DNA of 43,695 nt from Bacteroidales bacterium UBA1800. GTDB lineage: Bacteria; Bacteroidota; Bacteroidia; Bacteroidales; VadinHA17. Positions within the stretch are counted from its first letter, which is position 1; each line of letters begins with the position of its first letter. Positions 33,697-42,586 of the stretch are shown here, one piece after another. The position numbers were made by a program, and so were the translations under genes. Below the pieces are notes generated by a model, which did not search any database, was not told the origin of the DNA, and was given only the letters and a program-made list of their open reading frames with translations. Location of the stretch: positions 21,693-65,387 of the forward strand of contig DCFQ01000064.1 in assembly GCA_002319915.1 (NCBI GenBank), written 5' to 3'.

Positions 33697-34605
33697 ATGG
33701 CAGTCAGGGATGTTATATCAAAATACAGGTATTCTATAGGGCTGTTGCTGGTATTTGTACTTATCGAGAATATTGCATGGATCATCGAGCCAACGTTCTT
33801 CGGCAAGCTGCTCGATGCCCTTATTGGTCACTTTTATAATCACGAGAAGATCGATTTTATGATCCCTCTCATTGTCTGGATAGTGGTTTACCTGATAAAT
33901 GTAGTGGGCGGCTCGCTTCACCGGCTCTACAGCGGCGGGATCTTTGCAAGGATGTATGCAGATGTTGCTGCAAATGTCATCGATGAGTCGAAGCTGCAGG
34001 GTCATAAGTTGTCCAAAATGCTCGTACGGACCGAACTTATCAAGGAGTATATACTTTTTTACAAGGAGCGCCTGTCGCAGATGCTCTGGCAGCTGTCGGC
34101 CTCAGCCGGGGCTATTATTGCCCTGTTCTTCTATGATTACCGGATCGGCCTTGTTTGCCTCGCCGTCCTGCTGCCCGTAGCGTTCATCAATAACCTCAAC
34201 CAGAAGAAAGTCACATTTTACCAGAAGGATATCCATGACAACCAGGAGGAGCTTTACAAGCTGATCGAGAACCGCGATACAACGAAGATCAATGAGTTTT
34301 TCGGAAACATGATATCGCCAAGGACCAGTATTGCAAGGTGGAACACTTTCAGCTTCACCACCGTGAAAGTCCTGCTTATTCTGATATTCATTGTTGTCCT
34401 TTATATCTGTGTCGACGTCGATAATTTCTCGACCGGTAAGATCTATTCGATCGTTGCCTACCTGTGGACATTTATCGGGCAGACAGATTATCTTCCCGAC
34501 CTGATGGAGAGCCTTGGCTCACTTAAAGACCTGAATACCAGGTTCGATACGGGAGAAGAGTCTCCCGTGAAACTTGAGCCTGTCATGGCTGAAGAAGATC
34601 TGTGA
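33697..34605 (+). CDS. ABC-exporter-type membrane domain without ATPase
   Basis: 302 residues with about six hydrophobic segments and the long cytoplasmic loops of an ABC exporter membrane half: YRYSIGLLLVFVLIENIAWIIEPTFFGKLLDALIG, IPLIVWIVVYLINVVGG, then LSQMLWQLSASAGAIIALFFYDYRIGLVCLAVLLPVAF and VKVLLILIFIVVLYICVDVDNFSTGKIYSIVAYLWTFIGQTDYLPDLMESLGSLKDLNTRF. Full ABC half-transporters continue with a ~230-residue ATPase; here the protein ends in an acidic tail (GEESPVKLEPVMAEEDL) with no Walker A, signature or Walker B. The gene ends 9 bases before the convergent GH43 gene, so no ATPase can follow in the same transcript. It may be a receptor or scaffold that lost the pump function. Confidence 0.75.
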   Translation: MAVRDVISKYRYSIGLLLVFVLIENIAWIIEPTFFGKLLDALIGHFYNHEKIDFMIPLIVWIVVYLINVVGGSLHRLYSGGIFARMYADVAANVIDESKLQGHKLSKMLVRTELIKEYILFYKERLSQMLWQLSASAGAIIALFFYDYRIGLVCLAVLLPVAFINNLNQKKVTFYQKDIHDNQEELYKLIENRDTTKINEFFGNMISPRTSIARWNTFSFTTVKVLLILIFIVVLYICVDVDNFSTGKIYSIVAYLWTFIGQTDYLPDLMESLGSLKDLNTRFDTGEESPVKLEPVMAEEDL

Positions 34606-34614
34606 AAGTAAATG

Positions 34615-36327
34615 CTACCTGCTCACCGTTTTAGTTCCCGCCGAGATCCCTGACCCGTTGAAGGCATCGATGCTGAAATAATATGTCACGTCCCTGTTCA
34701 GTCCGGTCAGCGTGAGTGAATCTTTATCATAGACCATGACGGAGCTGTACAGCTTGCCGGGAGCGATGCCATAGTTAACGACAAAACCTGAGGCAAGCCC
34801 GTCGCCCGTCCATGTGACCGTTGCCTGCCGCTTATCCGATGATTTGCGGTCAATGGTGAAGTCAGTGACCACACCGGGCTTTTTCCCCGGCTTCAGGCCG
34901 AAGATCCTCAGATCGTAAACCGAGAACTTCCCGTCAGGCACCTTCACATTCTCGATCCTTATATACCTTGTGGTCACAGGTTTTTCCAGCTCAATATAGT
35001 CGTGGCAGGCATCCGTTGTATTTGTGCTCCTGTCAACAATTTCCTTCCATGATTTCTGGTCATCGGATGCAAGGACCCGGTACCGGTAATAAATGTTCCT
35101 GCTTTCCGGCTTCAATCCTGCATCATTGTCCGCAAAATTCACCTGTACGGCGTTTACCCGGGTCCTTACGCCAAGGTCCACACAGAGCCATTCGCCCGGA
35201 TCACCTGTTTTAGCCGACCACCACGTCCTCACCTCTTCATCGAAGGCATTCGACGGAGGGAATTTGTCTGCTGACGATGATGCAGTCGCTTTTTTCCCGT
35301 ACGACTGGAGCATCCATCCTCTGAATAGGCTTTCCCTGTCAAAATCGATCTTCCGGCCGGGTATCACCGTGGGGTAATCACCAAACGTGGTAAATGTCCT
35401 GAGGACCCCATCCCTGTCAAAGAATGCCGGGAAAAGTCCGAGGCGGCGCTCAAACATGTGCCGTTTAGATATCGACATGGTTGCAATATGCCAGTAGTTG
35501 CCATACTTATCGGCGAAGGTGCTGCTATGGCCGGCCCCGGCAATAAATCCGCCCGGCTTATATGAGAATGGGCTGTATGGTTCGAACTTAAATGGGCCAA
35601 GGGGTGAATCAGCGGTGTAAACCCCGTCGGCATAGGTCTTGAATTCGGTTCCTGGTGATGCATACTGGAGATAATAGCGTCCGTTGTATTTTGTCATCCA
35701 TGCGCCCTCGTTATAACCATTCCTGTTCGTCTCGTTCCGCTCTCCCGGGTTTTCCCATCCGTATTTATCCGGATTGTGCTTTATGAGCACCACAGGTTCC
35801 CCGGCAGGCTGCATTTGCGAATCGAGCCTTACACCCCTGATTGGCTGATCATCATTGTTGGAACAACCCCAGTAAAGGAAGAGCTTCCCGTCGTCATCCC
35901 TGAAAAAGTGAGGATCCCACACCGGGTACGGCAGGGGCTTGCCGAGCTGTTTCCACTCATCCCTGAAAGGGTCCGTTGTGTAATAAACAGGCTTGACCAC
36001 CGAGGCTGAAGCAATAAAATATGTTGTATCACCGATCGTAATGACATCAGGGGCATAATCCTCTATGGGAAGGGTTTTGACGGGGATGAAATTCCAGTCG
36101 TACAAGTTGTCGGAAAACCAGTACCCGCCTGAGTGCGATGCAAAAAGGAAGTATTTGTCCCGATAGATCTTTACGACCGGGTCAGCTGCCTCCCTGTACG
36201 ATACGGTGTTTGTGAACTGGAACCGGTAGTTCAGGTTCATCGGGTTGCAGTATGTCTTTTCCTTCTCCGGGGCTGAAGCGGAGATAAGCAATAAAAAGAG
36301 AATGACGGGAATAATACTTTTTTTCAT
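34615..36327 (-). CDS. Secreted GH43 family glycosidase with F5/8C and FN3 domains
   Basis: 570 residues with a signal peptide (KKSIIPVILFLLLISAS). The five-blade GH43-type domain (~25-330) has the three expected acids: Asp49 (EAADPVV, base), Asp138 (PVWDPHFF) and Glu207 (GYNEGAW, acid). A discoidin/F5-8C carbohydrate-binding domain (~345-475; KATASSSADKFPPSNAFDEEVRTWWSAKTGDPGEWLCVDLG) and an FN3 domain (~485-570) follow. GH43 enzymes cut arabinan, xylan and related plant glycans. The specific substrate cannot be read. The gene is alone, with no SusC/SusD or sensor nearby, so it is not part of a full polysaccharide-utilisation locus in this window. Confidence 0.88.
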   Translation of the reverse strand: MKKSIIPVILFLLLISASAPEKEKTYCNPMNLNYRFQFTNTVSYREAADPVVKIYRDKYFLFASHSGGYWFSDNLYDWNFIPVKTLPIEDYAPDVITIGDTTYFIASASVVKPVYYTTDPFRDEWKQLGKPLPYPVWDPHFFRDDDGKLFLYWGCSNNDDQPIRGVRLDSQMQPAGEPVVLIKHNPDKYGWENPGERNETNRNGYNEGAWMTKYNGRYYLQYASPGTEFKTYADGVYTADSPLGPFKFEPYSPFSYKPGGFIAGAGHSSTFADKYGNYWHIATMSISKRHMFERRLGLFPAFFDRDGVLRTFTTFGDYPTVIPGRKIDFDRESLFRGWMLQSYGKKATASSSADKFPPSNAFDEEVRTWWSAKTGDPGEWLCVDLGVRTRVNAVQVNFADNDAGLKPESRNIYYRYRVLASDDQKSWKEIVDRSTNTTDACHDYIELEKPVTTRYIRIENVKVPDGKFSVYDLRIFGLKPGKKPGVVTDFTIDRKSSDKRQATVTWTGDGLASGFVVNYGIAPGKLYSSVMVYDKDSLTLTGLNRDVTYYFSIDAFNGSGISAGTKTVSR

Positions 36328-36413
36328 ATAGTTAAAGATCTCAAGTGTTTGTATCGGGCTCAGGCCGAAAGCTGATCCGGTGAATTACTTTGCGGAATTA
36401 CATGCTTTTAATC

Positions 36414-36767
36414 TTAGCTGAGTGCTAATGGCTCTATTCTACCCAGAAACTCTTCGACTTTTGGAATGAACTGCAACATATCCGGCTCTTTAAAATCATA
36501 AAAATCACCAAAATCTCCTTTTTGCCTGAGATCAAATAAGTCCCCGTACAACATCCCTGAATCTTTATTAAGAATCCCGTTCCTGACAAAATAATTTGAT
36601 AACTGAGTCTTTACACCAGAATGAGTATGGCTGTTCATGTCATACGCAGCAAATAATGCAAGCACAGCATAGAAGCACGCATAGTATAATCTGTTCATAG
36701 AAGAGTTCCAGCTCTTAAGCTCTGCCAGAGACTTGGCATCCTCAAGAGTTTTCCATGCTCTTTCCAT
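36414..36767 (-). CDS. HEPN domain protein (partner of the MNT protein)
   Basis: 117 residues from the ATG at 36767. ERAWKTLEDAKSLAELKSWNSSMNRLYYACFYAVLALFAAY and LFDLRQKGDFGDFYDF are the COG1895-type HEPN signature. The usual RNase motif R-x4-6-H is absent. In-frame codons continue upstream to 36812 and encode SIGTSKEDYIKYR, which fits the normal N-terminus of this family, but no ATG is there; CTG (36809) or ATT (36803) overlapping the mnt stop could be the true start. HEPN/MNT pairs are mostly toxin-antitoxin or nucleotide-transfer systems. It lies 38 bases behind the MNT stop. Confidence 0.82.
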   Translation of the reverse strand: MERAWKTLEDAKSLAELKSWNSSMNRLYYACFYAVLALFAAYDMNSHTHSGVKTQLSNYFVRNGILNKDSGMLYGDLFDLRQKGDFGDFYDFKEPDMLQFIPKVEEFLGRIEPLALS

Positions 36768-36805
36768 CCGGTACTTTATATAATCTTCTTTTGAGGTTCC
36801 AATGC

Positions 36806-37123
36806 TCAGATCCTAAATCCTTCTCTTGAGATATTCTGATACAATGGGGTCATCCAGTGCCTGGAATTCCAGTCGGTTTTATTATAGACAAAAACTGAAA
36901 ATGTTTCGCCAGTTTCGAGTTCAAGGTCATACAGTTTATGTCGGAATGTCCTCTCGTAATTTAAATCCACATCCCGATCAACGAGGATTAGGATATCCCA
37001 GTCAGAGTCGCGCCTATTATTGCCTCTGGCTCTAGACCCGTAAAGGATCACATCACCAGAAGGATCTACCTTCGTCACCAAAGACCTGATCCTGTCCATA
37101 ACAGGGGATTTATGTGATTTCAT
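36806..37123 (-). CDS. MNT-type nucleotidyltransferase
   Basis: 105 residues. VILYGSRARGNNRRDSDWDILILVD holds the minimal nucleotidyltransferase motif G-S-x-A-R-G and D-x-D, which binds metal and nucleotide. The C-terminal part is a short helical cap. It works with the HEPN gene downstream. In known pairs the MNT protein adds AMP to the HEPN partner and acts as antitoxin. The pair sits beside a broken ORF6N gene and an IS-like scar, suggesting a mobile or defence patch. Confidence 0.86.
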   Translation of the reverse strand: MKSHKSPVMDRIRSLVTKVDPSGDVILYGSRARGNNRRDSDWDILILVDRDVDLNYERTFRHKLYDLELETGETFSVFVYNKTDWNSRHWMTPLYQNISREGFRI

Positions 37124-37168
37124 AGAACAAAGGTAAGGAAATATGCGGTTTAACGGAGTTGTTTATCA

Positions 37169-37522
37169 TTAACTCTCAAAAAGAATACCACCAATTGCTC
37201 TTTCACTATTTAATACCGTAGAAAGCTGAGCAACTCCATCCTCTGTAAATGCATAGGGAGCATAACGAAGACCCATTTTATCCACATTGGAGGTGACAAA
37301 TTGGCTTCTCCATTCTGTAAATTCCTCATGACTTAGCTCAAACATAAAATCCTCTGGAAATCGTATTATATTTCTTTTTACTTGTCGTTTCAGGTATTTT
37401 GTCTCGACACCATAAAGTTCAGCCAGGTCCCTGTCCATCATTACATTTACACCCCTAATAACATATATTTTAATCATAACCACTTCATCAGGGATCATTA
37501 TTTGAGTTTCCTGTGCAGCCAT
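37169..37522 (-). pseudogene. Truncated ORF6N-domain gene
   Basis: 117 residues. The N-terminal ORF6N (KilA-N-like) DNA-binding domain is well preserved: VYVI-like IYVIRGVNVMMDRDLAELYGVETKYLKRQVKRNIIRFPEDFMFELSHEEF and YAFTEDGVAQLSTVLNSERAI. Full proteins go on after SERAI with a helical segment and are usually longer than 160 residues. Here the sequence turns into GGILFES and stops. Only 45 bases remain before the next gene, so the rest has been lost rather than frameshifted. These proteins are found in phages, mobile islands and defence regions. Regulator function is probably impaired. Confidence 0.72.
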
Positions 37523-37748
37523 TATTTTGAATTAAGTCGGTTATAAATTTTACTATTAAAATTGGAGGTGCCAATTTGACCCCCCCATTTCATCCTGGCT
37601 GATGGCACTTTTGATCAGTTCATGGCCTTCCCTTTAGTAACCAGCCTGGAAACCTGGCTAGCTATCTCTGCCGGTAGGGATATGGCTCAGATACATTTCA
37701 TCCCAAGGCACTTCCTGATACTTGCCTTTAAAATTTACACCGCAATTC
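37523..37748. mobile_element. Scar-like intergenic region with possible insertion-sequence end
   Basis: 226 bases without a gene. Two similar motifs, TGCCAATTTGACC (37569-37581) and GGCACTTTTGATCAG (37604-37618), follow a C-rich run (37580-37586). Repeated GGCAC...TTTTGA.C blocks of this kind stand at the ends of IS21-like elements. On the minus strand near 37720-37660 a short peptide GKYQEVPWDEMYL runs into a stop. I see this as a degraded element end; the family call is uncertain. Confidence 0.35.
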
Positions 37749-38492
37749 TTATTGGATCATCCTGTGCAATTTGCCTGACAAATCATTAAGCATCGACGAG
37801 ATCAGTGAAAGATCAACCCCGCACAGCATATATTTGCAGCCATCATTTAACTCACGAACAAGGACTTCCGGAGTGGCTCCGAATATGCCGTACGGGATGC
37901 CGGCATCCCTGCATTTATTCTTAATGAAATCGATGGTCTTCAGCACCTCTGGATGAGTGACCTGGCCAAGGAGATCCATGCTTGCCGACAAATCATACGG
38001 CCCAATGAAAATCGAATCGATCCCCTTCACAGCCAGGATCTCATCGATGTTCCGCACTGCATCGATGTGTTCGATCTGGAGCATGATGATCAGCTCCCTG
38101 TTTGCAGATGCCAGGTATTCGTTTGACCTCAGGCCATAGGCGTGAGCCCTTGTCAGCCCGACGCTCCTCTGCCCAACCGGGGGATACCTGGCGGCACGGA
38201 CGGCAATCAGGGCTTCCTCTCTCGTCTTTATCATCGGCACCATCATCCCGTCGCACCCCGTGTCAAGGACCCGCTTGATCCAGTTCACATCGTTTCCGGG
38301 AACCCTTACTATGCGGAGGATCTCGCTGCCAAAAACCTGCAGGCAGCTGTGAACGGTCTCCAGCGACATTGCCGAGTGTTCCATGTCGATCATTACCCAG
38401 TCAAACCCGGCAAGTTTTATCATTTCGGCAACCTGCAGGGAACCAATGGTAAAAATCGGGCCAAAAAGCTGATTGCGTTCTGATGTTTTCAT
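37749..38492 (-). CDS. HpcH/HpaI family aldolase
   Basis: 247 residues. The class II aldolase signature is complete: VMIDMEHS (D-x-E-H), RIVRVPGND, the ARYPPVGQRSVGLTRAHAYG loop, MLQIEHI (Q-I-E) and FIGPYDLSASMDLLGQVTHPEV (G-P-x-D-L-S). These metal-dependent enzymes cleave or form 2-oxo-3-hydroxy acids such as 2-keto-3-deoxy-L-rhamnonate or 4-hydroxy-2-oxoheptanedioate. The actual substrate is not readable. It starts 10 bases behind the M16 peptidase stop, so it is probably co-transcribed, though no functional link is obvious. Confidence 0.88.
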   Translation of the reverse strand: MKTSERNQLFGPIFTIGSLQVAEMIKLAGFDWVMIDMEHSAMSLETVHSCLQVFGSEILRIVRVPGNDVNWIKRVLDTGCDGMMVPMIKTREEALIAVRAARYPPVGQRSVGLTRAHAYGLRSNEYLASANRELIIMLQIEHIDAVRNIDEILAVKGIDSIFIGPYDLSASMDLLGQVTHPEVLKTIDFIKNKCRDAGIPYGIFGATPEVLVRELNDGCKYMLCGVDLSLISSMLNDLSGKLHRMIQ

Positions 38493-38502
38493 TCTGAGGC
38501 TC

Positions 38503-41325
38503 TTATTTCTTTTCGATGTTTGCAGACGGTGTCAGGGCAACCTCGACATATTTCCGGGTATCAAGGTACTTATTTGCGATTTGCTTTATCTGTTTGCCTG
38601 TAAAAGAGTTAATGTATGTTTTGAACTCCCCGAGGGTATAAAGTTTTTCCCCGAGCATGAAGGTGTTCTGAAGGGCAGCAAGCCAGAAGTTGTTTTCCTT
38701 GAGGCGTGTCTCCCTTTCCCTGATAAGGGTCTCTTTTACCTTGCCCATGTCGGTCTCGCCGGGTCCCTGCAGCATCATCGTGTCCATTTCACTGAGAAGC
38801 GTCCGCGTCAGCTTTTTGATGTTGGCGGGATCACATCCCCAGCTGGCCTCTATCGAGAATTTAGGCTTAGGAAGTTTGTCAGTGCTCCCGTCCAGGCGGA
38901 TACCGTATGTACCGCTGAGGTCCTCCCTCATCGATTCCCTGCATTTGATGGCAAGGATATCCATCAGCATCGAGAATTCCTCCCTGTCCGCATCGTTCCA
39001 TTTGAAATTACCTTTCCACACCATGGCTACCTGGCTCTGGGGCTCCGAGTTTTTAGGAACCTCAACATAAGTCAATCCTTTTGGAAAGCCGGGTGTCACA
39101 TCTTTCCAGGTCTCTTTTCTTTTTATTGAAGGCAGCCCCCCGATATATTTCTCAAGTATCGGGATCAGGTCATTTGTTTTGAAATTGCCGGCCATTATAT
39201 AGGTGAAGTCGCTTGCATCTGCAAACCGGTCTTTATAAATGCTGATGGCCCTGTCGAGGCTGATCTGGTTTAGCTGGGCATCCGAGGGCAGGGCAAATTC
39301 CCTGGGGGAGTTCATGGATATTATCCTGGCAAGAGTATCCTGGAAAATTACCTGTGGATTGGACCTCAGGGGTTTAATCATGTTCCTGATCCTCGACATA
39401 TATGCGTTATATGCATTTTCGTCACGGCGGATCCGGGTAAAGTAGAGATAGTTAAGCTGGAGCATCGTTTCGAGGTCTTTAGGCGCACAGCTGCCTGTCA
39501 CCCCCTCAGTGAGCTCCCCGATGAAGGGCATTATCTTAGCCGTATTCCCGGAAAGCTTCTTCTGGAGACCCGTGAAATCATAATCCCCCAGGCCGCCCTG
39601 CACGACAATCTGCGGGGCAAGAAATGCCGACATGATATCACTGTCGGGATAAAGCGAGCTTCCGCCCGGGCTGTAAGCAGAAATAAGGATCTCGTCATTC
39701 TTGAAGTCGGTCGGTTTGAGTATCATATGTACGCCGTTTCCGAATACAAGTTCAGTATAACCGAATTTATCGGCATCGGTCCTTTTGATGACCTTCGAGC
39801 CTGCCGGTGCTTCCCTGAGGAGAGGCACATCCGTTACCTTGTCGACATATGCTTCAATTTTCTTCGATCTCACCGAACTGATGATCTCCCTGACCTGTTG
39901 CTCGTTGGGAACGCTTACTCCCTCTTTTTCCTGTGCGGTCAGAAGTGCGGCCATATCAGTGTCGGTTGTCCACGTACTGCCGACCTTGTTGATCTCCTCC
40001 AGTGAAATCCCGGGCAGGTAATTCTTTACGATCTCGAACTCCTTGGGGATGCCCGGAATGCATTCATTCTCGAGGTAATTTCTGATATATTCATCTGCGT
40101 AGGATGAAGATTCGGTTTTGCCGGCCTCTTTAGCCATGGTCTCATACCTGGTAAAAAGCTCTTTTTTCTCGCGATCCAGCTCGGTGGGTGTAAAACCGAA
40201 CCGGCGAGCCCGCTCGTTTTCAGTGAGTACCGATTCAATGCTTTTATCGATCTGGTTTTCCTTGGCGGCCAGTGAGAGCGAATAAACATCGACCGACCTG
40301 CCCAGGAACCCGCCATATCCCGACGCTGCGAAAATGAACGGTGCATCGGGTTTCATCTGTATCTCCCGCAGCCGCTTGTTAAGCATGCCGGTGTAGAGTG
40401 TTTTTATAAGCTGATCCCTGTAATTCCCGTATGTAATGTTCTTTTCCTTCGGATGCTTGAAGAAGATCTCGGCGCTGTAGCCGGTAGCTTCCTTATCAGT
40501 TACTATGCTGATGAGCGGATCGGTGTTTCCGGGGATTGGATATTCAATTCTCGGTTTTTCATTTAATGGCTTCGGTATATTGGCGAAATGCTCCCTGATC
40601 TTTGTTTCGGCGAGGCCCGGATCGATGTCACCCACAGCGACGACTGCAATGAGATCGGGCCGGTACCAGGTATTATAGAAGGCCCTCAGCGTATCGTAAG
40701 GGAAGCTCTTGATAATATCAACCTTCCCGATCGGCAGCCTTTCCGCATATTTTGATCCCTTTAAGATCACGGGTATGTATTTCTGCTGCATCCTGTCCTG
40801 GGCACCGAGGCCCAGCCTCCATTCCTCCACGATCACCCCCCTCTCCTTGTCGATCTCAGCATCGGTAAGGCTTACCTGGTGGGCCCAGTCCTCAAGCACC
40901 TGGAACCCGCGGTTGATCCATTCTATGCTGTCGGCCGGCACCTTGAGCATGTAGATGGTCTGGTCGAAGCTGGTATATGCATTCAGCTCAGCACCGAACT
41001 TGACTCCCATCTCTTCCAGCATATCCACCATCCTGTTGCTTGGGAAGTTTTTGGTCCCGTTGAAACACATGTGTTCCACGAAATGTGCTAGACCCTGCTG
41101 CCCGTCGGTTTCGCATACCGATCCGGCATTAACGGCAAGCCTCAGTTCAATTCTTTTCTCCGGCTTCCTGTTCTGCTTGATATAATAGGTGAGCCCGTTC
41201 TCAAGCTTCCCTATCCTTATATCCGGATCGGGCGGAACAGGCTGGTTAATGTTCTGGGCGCCAGACCGGGTAAGATGCAGGAATATCCCGCAAAAAAGAA
41301 AAATAAATATGAGCCTTGGTTTCAT
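38503..41325 (-). CDS. Exported M16 family zinc metallopeptidase
   Basis: 940 residues, a full-length two-half M16 protein. A signal peptide (MKPRLIFIFLFCGIFLHLTRSGAQ) exports it. The inverted zinc motif is His81-Phe-Val-Glu84-His85 (HFVEHMCFNG), with Glu161 (DKERGVIVEEW) 76 residues later, the expected third ligand. The second half keeps the fold but lacks the motif, as usual. M16 enzymes (pitrilysin/insulysin type) cut peptides, often signal or antimicrobial peptides, in the periplasm. A GTG at 41382 would add 19 residues in front of the signal peptide and is rejected. It is followed directly by the aldolase gene. Confidence 0.92.
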   Translation of the reverse strand: MKPRLIFIFLFCGIFLHLTRSGAQNINQPVPPDPDIRIGKLENGLTYYIKQNRKPEKRIELRLAVNAGSVCETDGQQGLAHFVEHMCFNGTKNFPSNRMVDMLEEMGVKFGAELNAYTSFDQTIYMLKVPADSIEWINRGFQVLEDWAHQVSLTDAEIDKERGVIVEEWRLGLGAQDRMQQKYIPVILKGSKYAERLPIGKVDIIKSFPYDTLRAFYNTWYRPDLIAVVAVGDIDPGLAETKIREHFANIPKPLNEKPRIEYPIPGNTDPLISIVTDKEATGYSAEIFFKHPKEKNITYGNYRDQLIKTLYTGMLNKRLREIQMKPDAPFIFAASGYGGFLGRSVDVYSLSLAAKENQIDKSIESVLTENERARRFGFTPTELDREKKELFTRYETMAKEAGKTESSSYADEYIRNYLENECIPGIPKEFEIVKNYLPGISLEEINKVGSTWTTDTDMAALLTAQEKEGVSVPNEQQVREIISSVRSKKIEAYVDKVTDVPLLREAPAGSKVIKRTDADKFGYTELVFGNGVHMILKPTDFKNDEILISAYSPGGSSLYPDSDIMSAFLAPQIVVQGGLGDYDFTGLQKKLSGNTAKIMPFIGELTEGVTGSCAPKDLETMLQLNYLYFTRIRRDENAYNAYMSRIRNMIKPLRSNPQVIFQDTLARIISMNSPREFALPSDAQLNQISLDRAISIYKDRFADASDFTYIMAGNFKTNDLIPILEKYIGGLPSIKRKETWKDVTPGFPKGLTYVEVPKNSEPQSQVAMVWKGNFKWNDADREEFSMLMDILAIKCRESMREDLSGTYGIRLDGSTDKLPKPKFSIEASWGCDPANIKKLTRTLLSEMDTMMLQGPGETDMGKVKETLIRERETRLKENNFWLAALQNTFMLGEKLYTLGEFKTYINSFTGKQIKQIANKYLDTRKYVEVALTPSANIEKK

Positions 41326-41478
41326 ACTGTTAGATTTTGATAAGATAGATAACTGAATCAACTGACACTGAAAAGAGATCACAAGTTACAATAATAGGGA
41401 ATGTGAATCAAACAAAACCAAATTATTCATTCCGGTGTTGTTTACAATTTAAATACCGTTTTAAATTATAAACAATTC

Positions 41479-41486
41479 TAACTTTG
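41479..41486 (+). promoter_or_regulatory. Putative -7 promoter box for the ene-reductase
   Basis: TAACTTTG matches TAnnTTTG exactly. Transcription would begin near 41493, about 29 bases before the ATG at 41522. No clear TTTG stands at -33. Confidence 0.5.
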
Positions 41487-41521
41487 TTAATGTCGGATTA
41501 AACGCAAAATAAATTACAGTA

Positions 41522-42586
41522 ATGGCAAAACTTCTTTCCACGATTACAATAAAAAACCTGACCCTGAGGAACAGGATAGTCATGTCGCCCATGTGCCAGT
41601 ACTCTGCAACCGGAGGATTCACGAACGACTGGCACCTTGTGCATCTGGGAAGCCGGGCGGTGGGAGGAGCAGGACTGGTAATTGTCGAAGCGACGGCGGT
41701 TGCCCCGGAGGGCAGGATCACCCCGGGCGATACGGGCATCTGGAGTGATGAACATATAGAAGGCCTGGCCAGGATTGTTAACTTCATCCATTCCCAGGGC
41801 GCCGCAGCGGGCATACAGCTGGCTCATGCGGGCAGGAAAGCTTCCTGCGCTGTGCCATGGGAAGGCGGAAGGCAGCTCGATCTCTCCATGGGCGGCTGGC
41901 AGACAGCTGCACCTAGCCCTGTCCCGTTTCAGCCCGGCGACCGGATCCCTTCAGCCCTCGACAAGGAGGGCATCGGGAAGGTTGTTTCCGGTTTCACCGA
42001 TGCTGTAAAACGCGCCTTGAAAGCAGGCTTCGACGTTGTCGAGATCCACAGCGCCCACGGGTACCTGCTGCACGAGTTCCTCTCCCCGCTGAGCAATCAT
42101 CGTGAAGACCCGTACGGTGGCCCGTTCGAGAACAGGATCCGTCTTCTGTGCGAGGTGACCGATGCCGTAAGGTCGGTATGGCCCCTTGAAAATCCCCTGT
42201 TCGTCCGCATCTCCTCAACCGACTGGACTGAAGGAGGATGGTCTGCAGAGGACAGTGTAAAGCTTGCTTATGTTTTGAAGGACAGGGGGGTTGACCTTGT
42301 AGACTGCTCATCCGGTGGGAACGTCTATAATGCCAAGGTCCCTGTCGGTCCCGGTTACCAGGTGCCGTTTTCTGATGCTGTCAGGAAATCCGGAATAATG
42401 ACCGGGGCAGTCGGGTTCATCACATCAGCGAAACAGGCCGAAGCAATCCTCGAGGAAGGGAAAGCCGATCTTGTTTTGATTGCAAGGGAGCTCCTAAGGA
42501 ACCCATATTTTACCCTGAATGCCGCCAGGGAGCTAGGTGAGGATGTCGAATGGCCGGTCCAGTACCTCAGGGCTAAGAAGCCGTAG
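41522..42586 (+). CDS. namA: YqjM/NamA-type NADPH dehydrogenase (old yellow enzyme)
   Basis: 354 residues, the usual length of YqjM-like enzymes. Landmarks are Cys25 and Tyr27 (SPMCQYSA, tuning the FMN and substrate), QLAHAGRKAS, the substrate-binding His pair in EIHSAHGYLLHEFLSPLSNHR, FVRISSTDW, and the FMN-phosphate site GAVGFITS ... ADLVLIARELLRNP. It reduces activated C=C bonds of enones, nitro-compounds and similar electrophiles with NADPH in the cytoplasm. It has its own promoter and is alone. The symbol is given by family resemblance, not by orthology test. Confidence 0.88.
   Translation: MAKLLSTITIKNLTLRNRIVMSPMCQYSATGGFTNDWHLVHLGSRAVGGAGLVIVEATAVAPEGRITPGDTGIWSDEHIEGLARIVNFIHSQGAAAGIQLAHAGRKASCAVPWEGGRQLDLSMGGWQTAAPSPVPFQPGDRIPSALDKEGIGKVVSGFTDAVKRALKAGFDVVEIHSAHGYLLHEFLSPLSNHREDPYGGPFENRIRLLCEVTDAVRSVWPLENPLFVRISSTDWTEGGWSAEDSVKLAYVLKDRGVDLVDCSSGGNVYNAKVPVGPGYQVPFSDAVRKSGIMTGAVGFITSAKQAEAILEEGKADLVLIARELLRNPYFTLNAARELGEDVEWPVQYLRAKKP

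Noticed and set aside
41326..41382. GTG start for the M16 peptidase
   Set aside because: It would add 19 residues in front of an intact signal peptide starting at 41325.
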